The notes under the pieces were generated by a model, which worked only from the letters and a program-made list of their open reading frames with translations, was not told the DNA's origin and did not search any database. Position numbers and translations under genes: made by a program. A stretch of DNA of 64,000 bases from the NCBI GenBank assembly GCA_963754235.1, contig CAVWFK010000009.1, positions 11,662 to 75,661 on the forward strand. Direction: 5' to 3'. Source of the stretch: DATAYA01 sp963754235. Its GTDB lineage: Bacteria > Pseudomonadota > Alphaproteobacteria > Acetobacterales > Acetobacteraceae. Below are positions 27,869-38,190 of this stretch, piece after piece; the stretch's first letter is position 1, and each line of letters starts with the position of its first letter.

Positions 27869-29070
27869 ACGCCGGCAGTGGCGGCGTCCTCGCCGCAATC
27901 GGCGCCGCGCTCTCGATGGCCTTCGCCATGGGGTGGGAGATTCTATGGGCACTGGTCCTGGGTTTCGCGCTGTCGGGTGTCGTGCAGGCCGCCGTGACCA
28001 AAGGCGAGATGAGCCGGCTGCTGCCTGACAGCCGCTGGCGGACGGTCGCGATCGCCAGTGGGCTCGGCGCCGCGTCCTCCTCGTGCTCCTATGCCGCCGT
28101 CGCGCTGGCGCGGTCGATCTTCCGCAAGGGCGGCAATTTCATCGCTGCCATGGCGTTCCAGTTCGCCTCGACCAATCTGGTGCTGGAACTTGGCATCATC
28201 CTGTGGGTGCTGATCGGCTGGCAGTTCACGCTGGCCGAGTTCGTCGGCGGCCCGATCATGATCGTGCTGCTCGTGTTGCTGCTCCGTCGGGTCATGACGC
28301 CGGAGCGGGTCGACGACGCACGGGCGCAGGCCGAGCGCGGTATCGCGGGTCGCATGGAGGGGCACGCGGCGATGGACATGTCGCTCTCGGGCGGCTCGGT
28401 CATCTCGCGCGCATTGTCGGCGAAGGGCTTCACCGCGATCAGCCATTTCTACGTGATGGACTGGGCCAGTGTGTGGTCCGATATTGTGCTCGGCCTGCTG
28501 ATCTCGGGCGCACTCGCGGCCTGGGTGCCGCATGACTTCTGGACCAGCCTGTTCCTCTCCAATGACCCGACCTGGGCGAAGATCGTTGGGCCGCTGATCG
28601 GGCCGATCGTCGCGGTGCTTTCCTTCGTCTGCTCGGTGGGCAACGTTCCGCTCGCGGCAGTGCTGTGGAACGGCGGCATCAGCTTCGGCGGGGTGGTCGC
28701 TTTCCTGTTTGCCGATCTGGTCGTGCTGCCGATCATCGACATCTATCGCAAATACTACGGCGGCCGGGTTGCAGCTCTGCTGTTCGTGCTGTTCTACGCC
28801 GCGATGGCGGCAGCCGGATACGTTGTGGAATTGCTGTTCGGAGCGCTTGGGTTGGTCCCACAGCATCGCGGTGTTCAGGTCCTGGAGGCAGCGGTGCAGT
28901 GGAACTACACGACGGTGCTCAACATCCTTTTCCTGGCGCTCTCGACACTGCTGGTGTGGCGTTTCCTGCGCACGGGTGGGCCAGAGATGCTGAAAATGAT
29001 GTCGGCCCCTTCCGGCCCGATGCACGCGCACGAGGGCCACGTGGGTCATTCGCATATCGGAAAGCGGTAG
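27865..29070 (+). CDS. UPF0718/DUF318-type permease (ArsP-like) with His-rich tail
   Basis: 401 residues, with eight or more hydrophobic segments in two halves. Conserved words are SGVVQAAVTKGEMSRLL, GAASSSCSYAAVALARS (the cysteine-containing motif of the family) and SFVCSVGNVPLAAVLWNGG (second cysteine motif). The C-terminus is HAHEGHVGHSHIGKR, a likely metal-binding tail. Family members export organoarsenicals or have unknown cargo. Coupling to cueR by the ATGA overlap (27865-27868) and the His tail suggest a metal-related role, possibly copper, but this is inference. ATG 27865 is preceded by GCGGAGCGAAGG. Confidence 0.85.
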   Translation: MNAGSGGVLAAIGAALSMAFAMGWEILWALVLGFALSGVVQAAVTKGEMSRLLPDSRWRTVAIASGLGAASSSCSYAAVALARSIFRKGGNFIAAMAFQFASTNLVLELGIILWVLIGWQFTLAEFVGGPIMIVLLVLLLRRVMTPERVDDARAQAERGIAGRMEGHAAMDMSLSGGSVISRALSAKGFTAISHFYVMDWASVWSDIVLGLLISGALAAWVPHDFWTSLFLSNDPTWAKIVGPLIGPIVAVLSFVCSVGNVPLAAVLWNGGISFGGVVAFLFADLVVLPIIDIYRKYYGGRVAALLFVLFYAAMAAAGYVVELLFGALGLVPQHRGVQVLEAAVQWNYTTVLNILFLALSTLLVWRFLRTGGPEMLKMMSAPSGPMHAHEGHVGHSHIGKR

Positions 29071-29140
29071 GGCAGCCGTGCTTCGGCACACCAACTTCCA
29101 TTTAGAGTTGGGACCGCGCCGCGCGACGGTGCTTACGGTC

Positions 29141-29190
29141 GCCCGATCTATGGACGATCCCTTGGCGCAGACGGAGGCGCGGCCGGGCGG
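29141..29190 (+). repeat. Partial duplicate of the cueR 3' region
   Basis: CCCGATCTATGGACGATCCC then TTGGCGCAGACGGAGGC nearly repeats the cueR segment CCCGATCATGGACGATCTC / TCGGCGCAGACGGAGGC at about 27763-27799. It supplies the last codons of the opposite-strand dioxygenase gene. Confidence 0.7.
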
Positions 29191-30074
29191 GTGAAATAAC
29201 TTCGCGTCGCCGCGGTCTGGTTCTCGTAGATCGAGCCCTGGTGCAGCGCCGGCGGATAGGGCATCCGCACCGGCACCGGCGCCAGCCGCGGCTCGATCGT
29301 TGGCCGACCGGCGAGCAGGCGCTCGTTGAAGGCATCGAAGCCGGGGAAATCTACCAGCGGCCACGCGTCTGACGCCGCCACCTCGTAGAGCAGCAGGTTG
29401 CGTGGGCGATCCGATGTGTTGGTCGCCGAGCCGTGCAACGTGCGGACGTGGTGGAACGACATGCTGCCGGCGCGGCCGGTGAGCGGCACCGCGTGCGCGA
29501 TCTCGGCCTCGATCGTGCCCGGGTCGATCGCGCCGCAGAACCGCCCGTCCTCGCCGTGATGGCTCCAGACCGGCCCGCGCTGCGTGCCCGGCACCACCAG
29601 CAGCGGCCCGTTCTGCAAGGTCATGTCGTCGAGCATGACGCCGATCGCGAGGATGTCGTCGTTGGTGTGAGGGTAGAACGCCCAGTCCTGATGCCACTCG
29701 ACCGGCGAGCCGTACTGCGCCGACTTCATGTTCAGCTTCGAGCCGTGCAGCCGCAGGGCAGGGCCGAGCAGCGCGTGCAGGACGGCGAGCACCGCGGGCT
29801 TGCGCACCACGGCGTCGAAGGCGGGATGGACCTTGTGCGGGGTCTTGATCCGCCGCACCCGGGGCGCGGCGCGGGTGTGGCCGGGTTCTAGGTCATAGAT
29901 ATCGGTATGCGTCTCCACCGCGGCAGCACCCGCGACCAGCCCCGCGATCACCTGCCGCAGCCGTGACAGCTCCCCACGATCCAGCAGGTCGGGCACGACG
30001 ATGAAGCCGCCGCGGCGATAGGCGGCGACCTGCTCCGGCGCCAGGGCGGCAGGCGAGACATCGTTGGGCATCAT
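29148..30074 (-). CDS. Phytanoyl-CoA dioxygenase (PhyH) family protein
   Basis: 308 residues, a non-haem Fe(II)/2-oxoglutarate oxygenase. The facial triad is visible as His-x-Asp in VEWHQDWAFYPHTND and a distal His in SFHHVRTLHGSATNTSDRPR, which also carries the Arg that binds 2-oxoglutarate. MTLQNGPLLVVPGTQRG is typical of the family. The substrate is unknown. Translation starts at ATG 30074 (MMPND); a second ATG follows at once. The last nine residues (PPSAPRDRP) are encoded by a stretch duplicated from the cueR region, so the native C-terminus has probably been replaced. Confidence 0.9.
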   Translation of the reverse strand: MMPNDVSPAALAPEQVAAYRRGGFIVVPDLLDRGELSRLRQVIAGLVAGAAAVETHTDIYDLEPGHTRAAPRVRRIKTPHKVHPAFDAVVRKPAVLAVLHALLGPALRLHGSKLNMKSAQYGSPVEWHQDWAFYPHTNDDILAIGVMLDDMTLQNGPLLVVPGTQRGPVWSHHGEDGRFCGAIDPGTIEAEIAHAVPLTGRAGSMSFHHVRTLHGSATNTSDRPRNLLLYEVAASDAWPLVDFPGFDAFNERLLAGRPTIEPRLAPVPVRMPYPPALHQGSIYENQTAATRSYFTRPAAPPSAPRDRP

Positions 30075-30223
30075 TCAGCCTCCTTGGCAGCGCCGACACG
30101 AAGATTGTTAGCCGACGACCGCCGCATCGGCGAGACCGTGGCGGTGAGGCCGCCTGCAAATGCGATTGCCCCGGCCGTCCCCCCTTGACGCTATGATCCA
30201 AGGGTCGCATCTGACAGCAATCA

Positions 30224-30238
30224 GGACCACATTGGTCC
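30224..30238. promoter_or_regulatory. Possible operator of the suf operon (inverted repeat)
   Basis: GGACC-ACATT-GGTCC, perfect 5-bp arms, 18 bases before the Rrf2-regulator start codon. Position and form suit autoregulation by the Rrf2/IscR-type protein. No convincing -35/-10 pair was identified, so the link is inferred. Confidence 0.45.
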
Positions 30239-30255
30239 GAAATGCGTCGGGTGCC

Positions 30256-30717
30256 ATGCTCAGGCTGTCCAAGCTGACCGATTACGCGGTGGTGGTATTG
30301 GCGCGGCTGTCCTCCGGGACGCCGACCCAAACCTCGCCGGGCATTGCCGCCTCCACCGGCATCCCGGAGCCGACCGTCGCCAAGGTGCTGAAAACACTGG
30401 TGGCCGCTGGGCTGGTGACATCGCAGCGCGGTGCGCATGGCGGCTACCGGCTGACGCGGCCGCTGGCCGCGCTGCCGGTCGCGGACGTGATCGAAGCGAT
30501 CGACGGTCCAATCGCGCTCACCGCCTGCGTCGAAGGCGCGGGCATGGGCTGCGACGTGAGTACGATGTGCCCGATGCGCGGGCGATGGGATCCGGTGAAT
30601 GCCGCGATCCGCGAGGCGCTCGGCGCGATCACGCTCGCCGACATGCAGCGCACCGCCCGGCCAGTCCGGCCGCGTGCCGTGGCGATCCCCCTCAACCCCT
30701 CTTCCGCGATCGAGTGA
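30256..30717 (+). CDS. Rrf2-family Fe-S cluster assembly regulator of the suf operon
   Basis: 153 residues from ATG 30256, whose product begins MLRLSKLTDYAVVVLARLS, the usual start of SUF-linked Rrf2 regulators. A winged helix (STGIPEPTVAKVLKTLVAAG, then GAHGGYRLTRP) is followed by three cysteines in ACVEGAGMGCDVSTMCPMRG, which can ligate a [2Fe-2S] cluster as in IscR. It heads the operon, with sufB starting four bases after its stop, so it likely represses suf genes when clusters are plentiful. The frame is open to 30160 but the added residues are unlike the family. Confidence 0.93.
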   Translation: MLRLSKLTDYAVVVLARLSSGTPTQTSPGIAASTGIPEPTVAKVLKTLVAAGLVTSQRGAHGGYRLTRPLAALPVADVIEAIDGPIALTACVEGAGMGCDVSTMCPMRGRWDPVNAAIREALGAITLADMQRTARPVRPRAVAIPLNPSSAIE

Positions 30718-30721
30718 GCAC

Positions 30722-32221
<1,500 letters not shown>

Positions 32222-32222
<1 letters not shown>

Positions 32223-32971
32223 TGCTCGAGATTCGCGACCTCGCCGCTGCGGTGGACGAGAAGCCGATCCTGCACGACGTCACGCTGTCGGTGCCGGTGG
32301 GCGAAATCCATGCCGTGATGGGGCCGAACGGCTCCGGCAAATCGACGCTCGCCTACGTGCTGGCCGGGCACGCGGGCTATACCGTGAGCAACGGCGAGGT
32401 CACCTTCGACGGCCGCGACCTGCTGGCGATGGCGCCGGAGGCCCGGGCGGCGGCGGGGTTGTTCCTCGCCTTCCAGGCGCCGATCGAGCTGCCGGGCGTG
32501 GGCAACGCCAATTTCATGCGCATCGCGCTCAACGCGCAGCGGCGCGCGCGCGGCGAGGAGGAGCTGGACGCGGTGCAGTTCCTCAAGCTCGCGCGTCAGG
32601 CCACCAAGGCGCTGTCGATGCCGGACGAGATGCTGAAGCGCAACGTCAACGTCGGCTTCTCGGGCGGCGAGCGCAAGCGCAACGAGGTGCTGCAGATGAC
32701 GCTGCTGCGGCCGCGCTTCGCGATCCTGGACGAGACCGATAGCGGGCTCGACATCGATGCGCTGAAGATCGTCGCCGCCGGGGTCAATTCGTTGCGCGGG
32801 CCTGGCTTCTCGGCGCTGATCATCACCCATCATCAGCGGCTGCTGGATCATATCGTGCCCGACCGCGTGCATGTGCTGGCCGATGGCCGCATCGCGCGCT
32901 CCGGCGGGCCGGAGCTTGCGCGCGCGTTGGAGGCGCACGGCTATACGCAGGTGATCGCGGAGGCAGCGTGA
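32222..32971 (+). CDS. sufC: SufC, Fe-S assembly ATPase
   Basis: 249-residue ABC-type ATPase of the SufBCD scaffold. Walker A is MGPNGSGKSTLAYVLAG, the Q-loop region LFLAFQAPIELPG is the SufC form, the signature is FSGGERKRNEVLQM and Walker B is FAILDETDSGLDIDALK. The H-loop is IITHHQRLLDHI. Its ATG overlaps the sufB stop by one base and sufD starts within its last codons, so sufB-C-D are tightly coupled. It is cytosolic and binds SufD and SufB. Confidence 0.97.
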
Positions 32972-34248
32972 TCGCCGCCGTCGCCACCACGGCCGTCGCC
33001 ACCGCCGCGCAGGCGTTCCTTGCGCGCTTCGAGGGCCTGCGCGACCGGCTGCCCGGCGAGCGCCAGGCCCGCGCCGCCGCGGCCCACGCTTTTCGCGCCG
33101 CCGGCCTGCCGGGGCCGCGCGACGAGGGCTGGAAATACACCAGCCTGCGCCCGCTCACCGAGGCCGCGTTCCAGGAGCCGCTGACCAGCGTCGAACCGCC
33201 GCCGGACCTGCTCGCGCGGCTGCCGGTGCGCGGGGTGCCGCGGCTGGTGTTCCTCGACGGCCGCTGGTGCGAGGAGCTTTCGGTGCTGCCTGCCGTAGCG
33301 CGATTCTCGCGCTTCGCGATGACGCCCGATTTTGGCCGTCTCGCGCGGCCCGAGACGCAGCCGCTGGTGGCGCTCAACACCATGATGGCGCAGGACGGCG
33401 CAATGCTGAGCGTGCCGGACGGCGCGGATGGCGGCACCATCCTGCTCGCCAGCCTCGCCGCCGACCTGCACGGACGCCCGGTCGCGTTCCATCCGCGCCA
33501 CTCGATCCGTCTCGGCGCCGGGGCGCGGCTGACGCTGATCGAGATCGCGGCCGGCGAGGGCGTCTATCTGCACAACCCGGTCACCGAGCTGCTGGTCGGC
33601 GCCGGTGCCCGCCTGACCCACATCCGCTTGCAGGACGAGGATGCGCGCGCCTTTCACCTTGCCACGCTTCATCTCGAACTCGCCGAGGATGCGCGCTACG
33701 AGGCGACCTGGCTCGGCGTGGGCGCGCGGCTCGCGCGCACCGAGCTGCACGCGAGGCTGCGGGGCGCGCACAGCGATCTGCGCCTGACCGCGGCCCAGCT
33801 TGCGCGCGCCAGCCAACACACCGACCTGACCAGCGTGATCGCCCATGACGCGCCCTCCTGCGGCTCGCGTCAGTTGGTGCGCAGCGTGCTCGCCGGCCGC
33901 GCCCGCGGCGTGTTCCAGGGCCGCATCGAGGTAGCGCGGGCGGCGCAGAAGACCGACGGCTACCAGATGAACCAGACCCTGCTGCTCTCGCCCGAGGCGG
34001 AGAGCGACAGCAAGCCTGAGCTGGAGATTTTCGCCGACGACGTGAAGTGCAGCCACGGTGCGACGGTGGGCGAGCTCGACGCCGAACAGCTTTTTTATCT
34101 CCGTAGCCGCGGTATCGCGCCGGACGACGCGCGCGCAATCCTGGTGCGTGCCTTCCTCGACGAGGTGCTGCAGACCGCCGCCGACGATGGCGCCCGCGGG
34201 ATGCTGGAAGCGGCGGTGCAGAACTGGCCGATGAAGGATGCGGCATGA
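32968..34248 (+). CDS. sufD: SufD, Fe-S assembly scaffold subunit
   Basis: 426 residues from GTG 32968, overlapping the sufC stop in GTGA. The N-terminal helical part (AHAFRAAGLPGPRDEGWKYT) leads into the beta-helix shared with SufB. The conserved C-terminal core reads SRQLVRSVLAGRARGVFQGR, KTDGYQMNQTLLLSPEAESD and EIFADDVKCSHGATVGELD, then FYLRSRGIAPDDAR. The His and Cys of VKCSHGATVG are the family's cluster-assembly residues. It pairs with SufB across SufC2. Confidence 0.95.
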   Translation: MIAAVATTAVATAAQAFLARFEGLRDRLPGERQARAAAAHAFRAAGLPGPRDEGWKYTSLRPLTEAAFQEPLTSVEPPPDLLARLPVRGVPRLVFLDGRWCEELSVLPAVARFSRFAMTPDFGRLARPETQPLVALNTMMAQDGAMLSVPDGADGGTILLASLAADLHGRPVAFHPRHSIRLGAGARLTLIEIAAGEGVYLHNPVTELLVGAGARLTHIRLQDEDARAFHLATLHLELAEDARYEATWLGVGARLARTELHARLRGAHSDLRLTAAQLARASQHTDLTSVIAHDAPSCGSRQLVRSVLAGRARGVFQGRIEVARAAQKTDGYQMNQTLLLSPEAESDSKPELEIFADDVKCSHGATVGELDAEQLFYLRSRGIAPDDARAILVRAFLDEVLQTAADDGARGMLEAAVQNWPMKDAA

Positions 34249-35486
34249 ACGCGATTTCGCCTGCAATTTTTGACGTGCAGCGCATCCGTCAGGATTTCCC
34301 GATCCTGTCGCAGACGGTGCGCGGCAAGCCGCTGGTGTTCCTCGACAGCGCCGCCTCGGCGCAGAAGCCGCGCGCGGTCATCGCGGCGATGAGCGAGGCG
34401 ATGGAGCGGCAATACGCCAACGTGCATCGCGGCCTGCACTGGATGAGCGAGCGCACCACCGATGCCTACGAGGCCGCCCGCACCGCCGCCGCCCGCCTGC
34501 TCAACGCGCGCGAGGACGCCGAGATCGTGTTCGTGCGCAACAGCACGGAGGCGATCAACCTCGTTGCCTACAGCTATGGCCGTCATCTGCTCAAGCCCGG
34601 ACAGGCGGTGCTGATCTCGGAGATGGAGCACCACTCCAACATCGTGCCCTGGCAGGTGCTGCGCGACGAACGCGACGTGGAGTTGCGCATCGCCCCCGTC
34701 ACCGACCAGGGCGAGCTCGACATGGCGGCGTTCGAGCGGCTGCTCGATGACGGGCGCGTGGGGCTGGTTGCGATTACGCACATGAGCAACGTGCTCGGCA
34801 CCTGCACGCCCGGCGAGCGGATCGCGGCGATCGCGCACGCGCACGGCGCCCGCGTGCTGTTCGACGGTAGCCAGGCAGCGGTGCATCGGCGCGTCGATGT
34901 GCAGGCGCTGGACGCGGATTTCTACTGCTTCACCGGCCACAAGCTCTATGGCCCGACCGGCATCGGCGTGCTGTGGGCGCGGCGCGAGCTGCTCGACGCG
35001 ATGCCGCCTTTCCTCGCGGGGGGCGAGATGATCGCAACCGTGAGCTGGGAGCGCACCACCTGGGCGCACGTGCCGCACAAATTCGAAGCCGGCACGCCCG
35101 CGATCCTGGAGGCGATCGGCCTGCGCGCCGCGATCGATTACGTGAACGCGATCGGCCACGACGCGATCGAGGCGCACGAGGCGGCGCTGACCGAGCACGC
35201 GCTGGCGCGGCTCGGCGGGCTTCCCTTCCTGCGCATCCTCGGCTCGGCGCAGGATCGCGGCGGCGTGTTCTCCTTCGCGATGAAGGGGGCGCACGCGCAC
35301 GACGTGGCCACACTGCTGGATCGCCAGGGCATCGCGGTGCGCGCCGGCAATCACTGCGCCGAGCCGCTGATGCGCCGCTTCGGCGTGGACAGCACCGCAC
35401 GCGCGAGTTTCGGCCTCTATACCACCCATGAGGAGATCGACGCCCTCGCCGTCGGGCTGGAGCGGGTGCGGGAGTTCTTTGCTTGA
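34245..35486 (+). CDS. sufS: SufS cysteine desulfurase
   Basis: 413-residue PLP enzyme that takes sulfur from cysteine for cluster assembly. It starts at ATG 34245, overlapping sufD by four bases. The family II words are FLDSAASAQKPRAVI, NVHRGLHWMSERTTDAYE and SEMEHHSNIVPWQVL. PLP is held by Lys233 in FTGHKLYGPTGIG, and the persulfide Cys371 is in VRAGNHCAEPLMRRFG. The neighbouring IscU-like gene suggests that partner accepts the sulfur, because no sufE is seen. Confidence 0.97.
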   Translation: MNAISPAIFDVQRIRQDFPILSQTVRGKPLVFLDSAASAQKPRAVIAAMSEAMERQYANVHRGLHWMSERTTDAYEAARTAAARLLNAREDAEIVFVRNSTEAINLVAYSYGRHLLKPGQAVLISEMEHHSNIVPWQVLRDERDVELRIAPVTDQGELDMAAFERLLDDGRVGLVAITHMSNVLGTCTPGERIAAIAHAHGARVLFDGSQAAVHRRVDVQALDADFYCFTGHKLYGPTGIGVLWARRELLDAMPPFLAGGEMIATVSWERTTWAHVPHKFEAGTPAILEAIGLRAAIDYVNAIGHDAIEAHEAALTEHALARLGGLPFLRILGSAQDRGGVFSFAMKGAHAHDVATLLDRQGIAVRAGNHCAEPLMRRFGVDSTARASFGLYTTHEEIDALAVGLERVREFFA

Positions 35487-35938
35487 TGTTCGATGATCTG
35501 CGCGACCTCTACCAGGAGGTGATCCTCGATCACGGCCGCCGCCCGCGCCATGCGACGCGGCCGGCGGCGTTCGATGCGTCGGCGAAGGGCGACAACCCGA
35601 TGTGCGGCGACCGCGTCGAGGTATTCGTCAGGCGGGATGCCGACGGGACGATTGCCGATCTCGGCTTCGAGGCGCGAGGCTGCGCCATCAGCGTCGCCTC
35701 GGCCGATCTGATGGCCGAGGTCGCGCGCGGCCGCACGCCCGAGCAGGCGCACGCGCTGTTTGCGCAGTTCCGCGACATGGCCCGCACCGGCGAGACCGCC
35801 GGCGATGATCCTGCGCTGGAGCGGCTGGCGCCGCTTGCCGGCGTGCACGAGTTTCCTTCGCGCATCAAATGCGCGACGCTGCCCTGGCACGCGCTGATCG
35901 CGGCGCTGGACGGGGCGAAGGAGGCGAGCAGTGAATGA
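35486..35938 (+). CDS. SufU/IscU-like Fe-S scaffold or sulfur-transfer protein
   Basis: 150 residues from ATG 35486, whose A overlaps the last base of the sufS stop (TGATG). The motifs LYQEVILDHGRRPRH, DNPMCGDRVEVFV (first Cys, residue 40), LGFEARGCAISVASADLM (second Cys) and RIKCATLPWHALIAAL (third Cys) define the SufU/IscU fold. GxxSxAS-type wording and location in a suf operon favour a SufU-like, Zn-binding sulfur acceptor for SufS. It overlaps the next gene by eight bases. Confidence 0.93.
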   Translation: MFDDLRDLYQEVILDHGRRPRHATRPAAFDASAKGDNPMCGDRVEVFVRRDADGTIADLGFEARGCAISVASADLMAEVARGRTPEQAHALFAQFRDMARTGETAGDDPALERLAPLAGVHEFPSRIKCATLPWHALIAALDGAKEASSE

Positions 35939-36674
35939 ATTGAGCGCGGCACCGGCCCACGGCGCTTGGACGCCCGAGGGTGCCACCGAACCCAAGCCCA
36001 CCGAGGACGCGCTGATCGCCGCGATCGGCACCGTCTACGATCCCGAGATCCCGGTGAATATCTACGAACTCGGCCTGATCTACGCGATCGACCTCGCCGA
36101 CGACGGGCGGGTACGCGTGGAAATGACGCTCACCGCCCCCGGTTGCCCGAGTGCGCAGGAACTGCCCGTGCAGGTGCGCGAGGCGCTGATGGCGGTGCCG
36201 GGTGTGACCGACGCCGAGGTTGAGGTGGTCTGGGATCCGCCCTGGGACCCGAGCCGGATGTCCGACGAGGCCCGTCTTTCGCTGAACATGTACCTGAGAG
36301 CCGCAATGAGCACCACGACCGCCGAACCCCGCACGCGCCGCGCCCTGCCGCCGCTGATGGCGCTGACCGAGATCGCCGCCGAGCGGCTACGGAAGCTGTA
36401 CGCCGCCGGGCAGGAAGGGATGCTGCTGCGCATCGGCGTCAAGACCAAGGGCTGCTCCGGCATGTCCTACGACATGAGCTGGGTCGCGGGACCGGGGCCG
36501 GGCGACGAGGTCGTGAGCGAGCGCGGCGTGACGGTGCTGGTTGATCGCAAGGCGTCGCTGTTCCTGATCGGCACGGTGATGGATTACGAGACCACGGCGC
36601 TGACCTCGGGCTTCACCTTCACCAACCCGAATGAGAAGGGGCGGTGTGGGTGTGGAGAGAGCTTTCACGTGTGA
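35931..36674 (+). CDS. SufT (MIP18/DUF59) fused to a SufA/IscA A-type carrier
   Basis: One uninterrupted frame of 247 residues. Residues ~25-123 form a MIP18/DUF59 domain of SufT type (LIAAIGTVYDPEIPVNIYEL, LTAPGCPSAQELP and VVWDPPWDPSRMSDEARL). Residues ~125-247 form an A-type Fe-S carrier (MALTEIAAERLRKLY, KTKGCSGMSYDMSW, and the C-terminal GRCGCGESFHV with the paired cysteines). The joint LNMYLRAAMSTTT contains an ATG (36306) that looks like the native start of a separate sufA, and no stop lies before it. Either a real fusion or a lost stop codon. Both parts are complete, so function is likely retained. Confidence 0.93.
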   Translation: MNELSAAPAHGAWTPEGATEPKPTEDALIAAIGTVYDPEIPVNIYELGLIYAIDLADDGRVRVEMTLTAPGCPSAQELPVQVREALMAVPGVTDAEVEVVWDPPWDPSRMSDEARLSLNMYLRAAMSTTTAEPRTRRALPPLMALTEIAAERLRKLYAAGQEGMLLRIGVKTKGCSGMSYDMSWVAGPGPGDEVVSERGVTVLVDRKASLFLIGTVMDYETTALTSGFTFTNPNEKGRCGCGESFHV

Positions 36675-37920
36675 TCAGTTGCTGAGCGGAATCCGCGTCG
36701 GGCGGCCGCACCCGCGCCGTGCGGGTTTCCGCCGCGTCCCACATCAGGCGCGGATCGAAGGCCCGCGCCGCGACGGTCGAGAGCGCGACGGTGGCGAGGA
36801 AAGCCGGTGAGCCACCCATGACGTCGATGTGCGCAACCTGCGCGAACTGTACCATGGGCGCGAAGATGATGACCGTGAACGGGTCGAGATTGGACCAGCG
36901 GCCGCCTTCGTCAATGAAGCGATAGAGCCATGTTTTCTTGCGCAGCCGCGAGGATGAGCGGCGGTGGACCGACCTTAAGAACCACGTCAGGCTGGTGAGT
37001 TTCGTGAACGGAAACACGATCGACACCGCGAAGATGATGACGCCGAAGGTCCAAAATCCGTGTTCGAACAAGAGCTGGACACCGTCGATGATCGTGTGCG
37101 GGTTCGGCGTTCCCGCCTTCCAGAGCGCGCTCATCGGAAAGCCATAGGCGATCGGCATCAGTGCCCAGGCCGCCAAAACCAGCGCCGTGCATTGCACCAT
37201 GGCGAACGGGCGACGGCGGTGGACCGGAGCGGCGCAGCGCGGACAACGATGGCCCTCCGCCTCGGGCGGCAGCACCAGGTCGCAGCTCGTGCAGGCGATC
37301 GCATCGGCCCCCGCGTGCGCGGGTGGCGCCTTCAGACGCCGCCAGACCGCCCGCCGCTCCAGGCTCGCGCGGGTCACCATCGTCATCACCGCCGCGCCGA
37401 CGAAACACCAGCCGCCCGTATCGATCTGCACCGCGATCTGGGACACCACGCGGCCGTAGCCGATGCCGGCGCCGATCAAGAACACGTCTGCCATCGCCCA
37501 TACGTCGAGCTTCTCGCAGTAGCGGAAGGCAGGGCCAACCCAGCCGCTGCCAACCCCGAACCTGATCGCGCCGAGTGTGGCGGCCAGCAGGCCGAAACGC
37601 ACGAACGGCAGAACCACGCCCTGCAAGCCGAGCATGATTGTCAGCAGTGGCCAGTGCTGTCGCCAGGCGGTGAGCAGCCCCGAGCCGAGGTGCGTCGAAT
37701 CCGTGATCCCGGCGACGTGCACGGTCATTAAGGGCATCAAATTCGCCGGCAGCAGCAGCAGCAGGGTCGCGATGGCGCACGCCAGCGCGGCATCGAGGCT
37801 GCGCCCCGATGTGCTTTCGAGCACATGTCCGCACCGCCAGCATTCCAGTCGCCCCCCCGCCGGGGCTGGCGGCATATGCTGGATGGCCCCGCAGTCCGGG
37901 CACGCGATCAGCGTCGTCAA
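36619..37920 (-). CDS. PqiA-family (paraquat-inducible protein A) membrane protein
   Basis: 433 residues from ATG 37920. Two related halves each begin with a zinc-ribbon pair of CxxC motifs: CPDCGAIQHM with ECWRCGH, and CTSCDLVLPP with RCPRCAAP. Each is followed by four hydrophobic helices (LACAIATLLLLLPANLMPLM; CTALVLAAWALMPIAYGFPM). PqiA works with PqiB/MCE proteins in lipid transport across the envelope, but no mce/pqiB partner lies beside it here. The 3' end overlaps the convergent sufT-sufA fusion gene by 56 bases. Confidence 0.9.
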   Translation of the reverse strand: MTTLIACPDCGAIQHMPPAPAGGRLECWRCGHVLESTSGRSLDAALACAIATLLLLLPANLMPLMTVHVAGITDSTHLGSGLLTAWRQHWPLLTIMLGLQGVVLPFVRFGLLAATLGAIRFGVGSGWVGPAFRYCEKLDVWAMADVFLIGAGIGYGRVVSQIAVQIDTGGWCFVGAAVMTMVTRASLERRAVWRRLKAPPAHAGADAIACTSCDLVLPPEAEGHRCPRCAAPVHRRRPFAMVQCTALVLAAWALMPIAYGFPMSALWKAGTPNPHTIIDGVQLLFEHGFWTFGVIIFAVSIVFPFTKLTSLTWFLRSVHRRSSSRLRKKTWLYRFIDEGGRWSNLDPFTVIIFAPMVQFAQVAHIDVMGGSPAFLATVALSTVAARAFDPRLMWDAAETRTARVRPPDADSAQQLITRESSLHTHTAPSHSGW

Positions 37921-37988
37921 GGCCCAGGCGCCCTTACACGAAGAATCCGCCGTGCCAACGCTCGCGGTCGCGCCTGGTTCAGCTTAAG

Positions 37989-38033
37989 CCCTCTCCGCTC
38001 CTTTGGGGCGGAGAGGGTTGGGTGAGGTGGGGG
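37989..38033 (+). repeat. REP-like hairpin (family C), copy 4, left member of pair 2
   Basis: Stem CCCTCTCCGCTCC-TTT-GGGGCGGAGAGGG (37989-38017, one mismatch against copy 1) plus the tail TTGGGTGAGGTGGGGG. Confidence 0.8.
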
Positions 38034-38144
38034 TGCGAGCGGCGAGATGGCAGCAGATGAGTATCGCGTGATCGGTTTTTGGAACCAAGACGTGAGCAGG
38101 AACCTGGACGGGGCGCTGCAGAATGTTCGCGCCGCACTGGATAA

Positions 38145-38190
38145 TCCCCCACCTCACCCCGGCCCTCTCCGCCCCCGAGGGCGGAGAGGG
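38145..38190 (-). repeat. REP-like hairpin (family C), copy 5, right member of pair 2
   Basis: Inverse orientation: tail CCCCCACCTCACCCCGG, then stem 38163-38190. Spacing to its partner is nearly identical to pair 1 (about 200 bases outer to outer). Confidence 0.8.

Noticed and set aside
37989..38190. REP-like pair as terminal inverted repeats of a MITE or IS
   Set aside because: The same pair recurs with different, unrelated middle sequences and no target duplication is visible, so a REPIN-type arrangement fits better.
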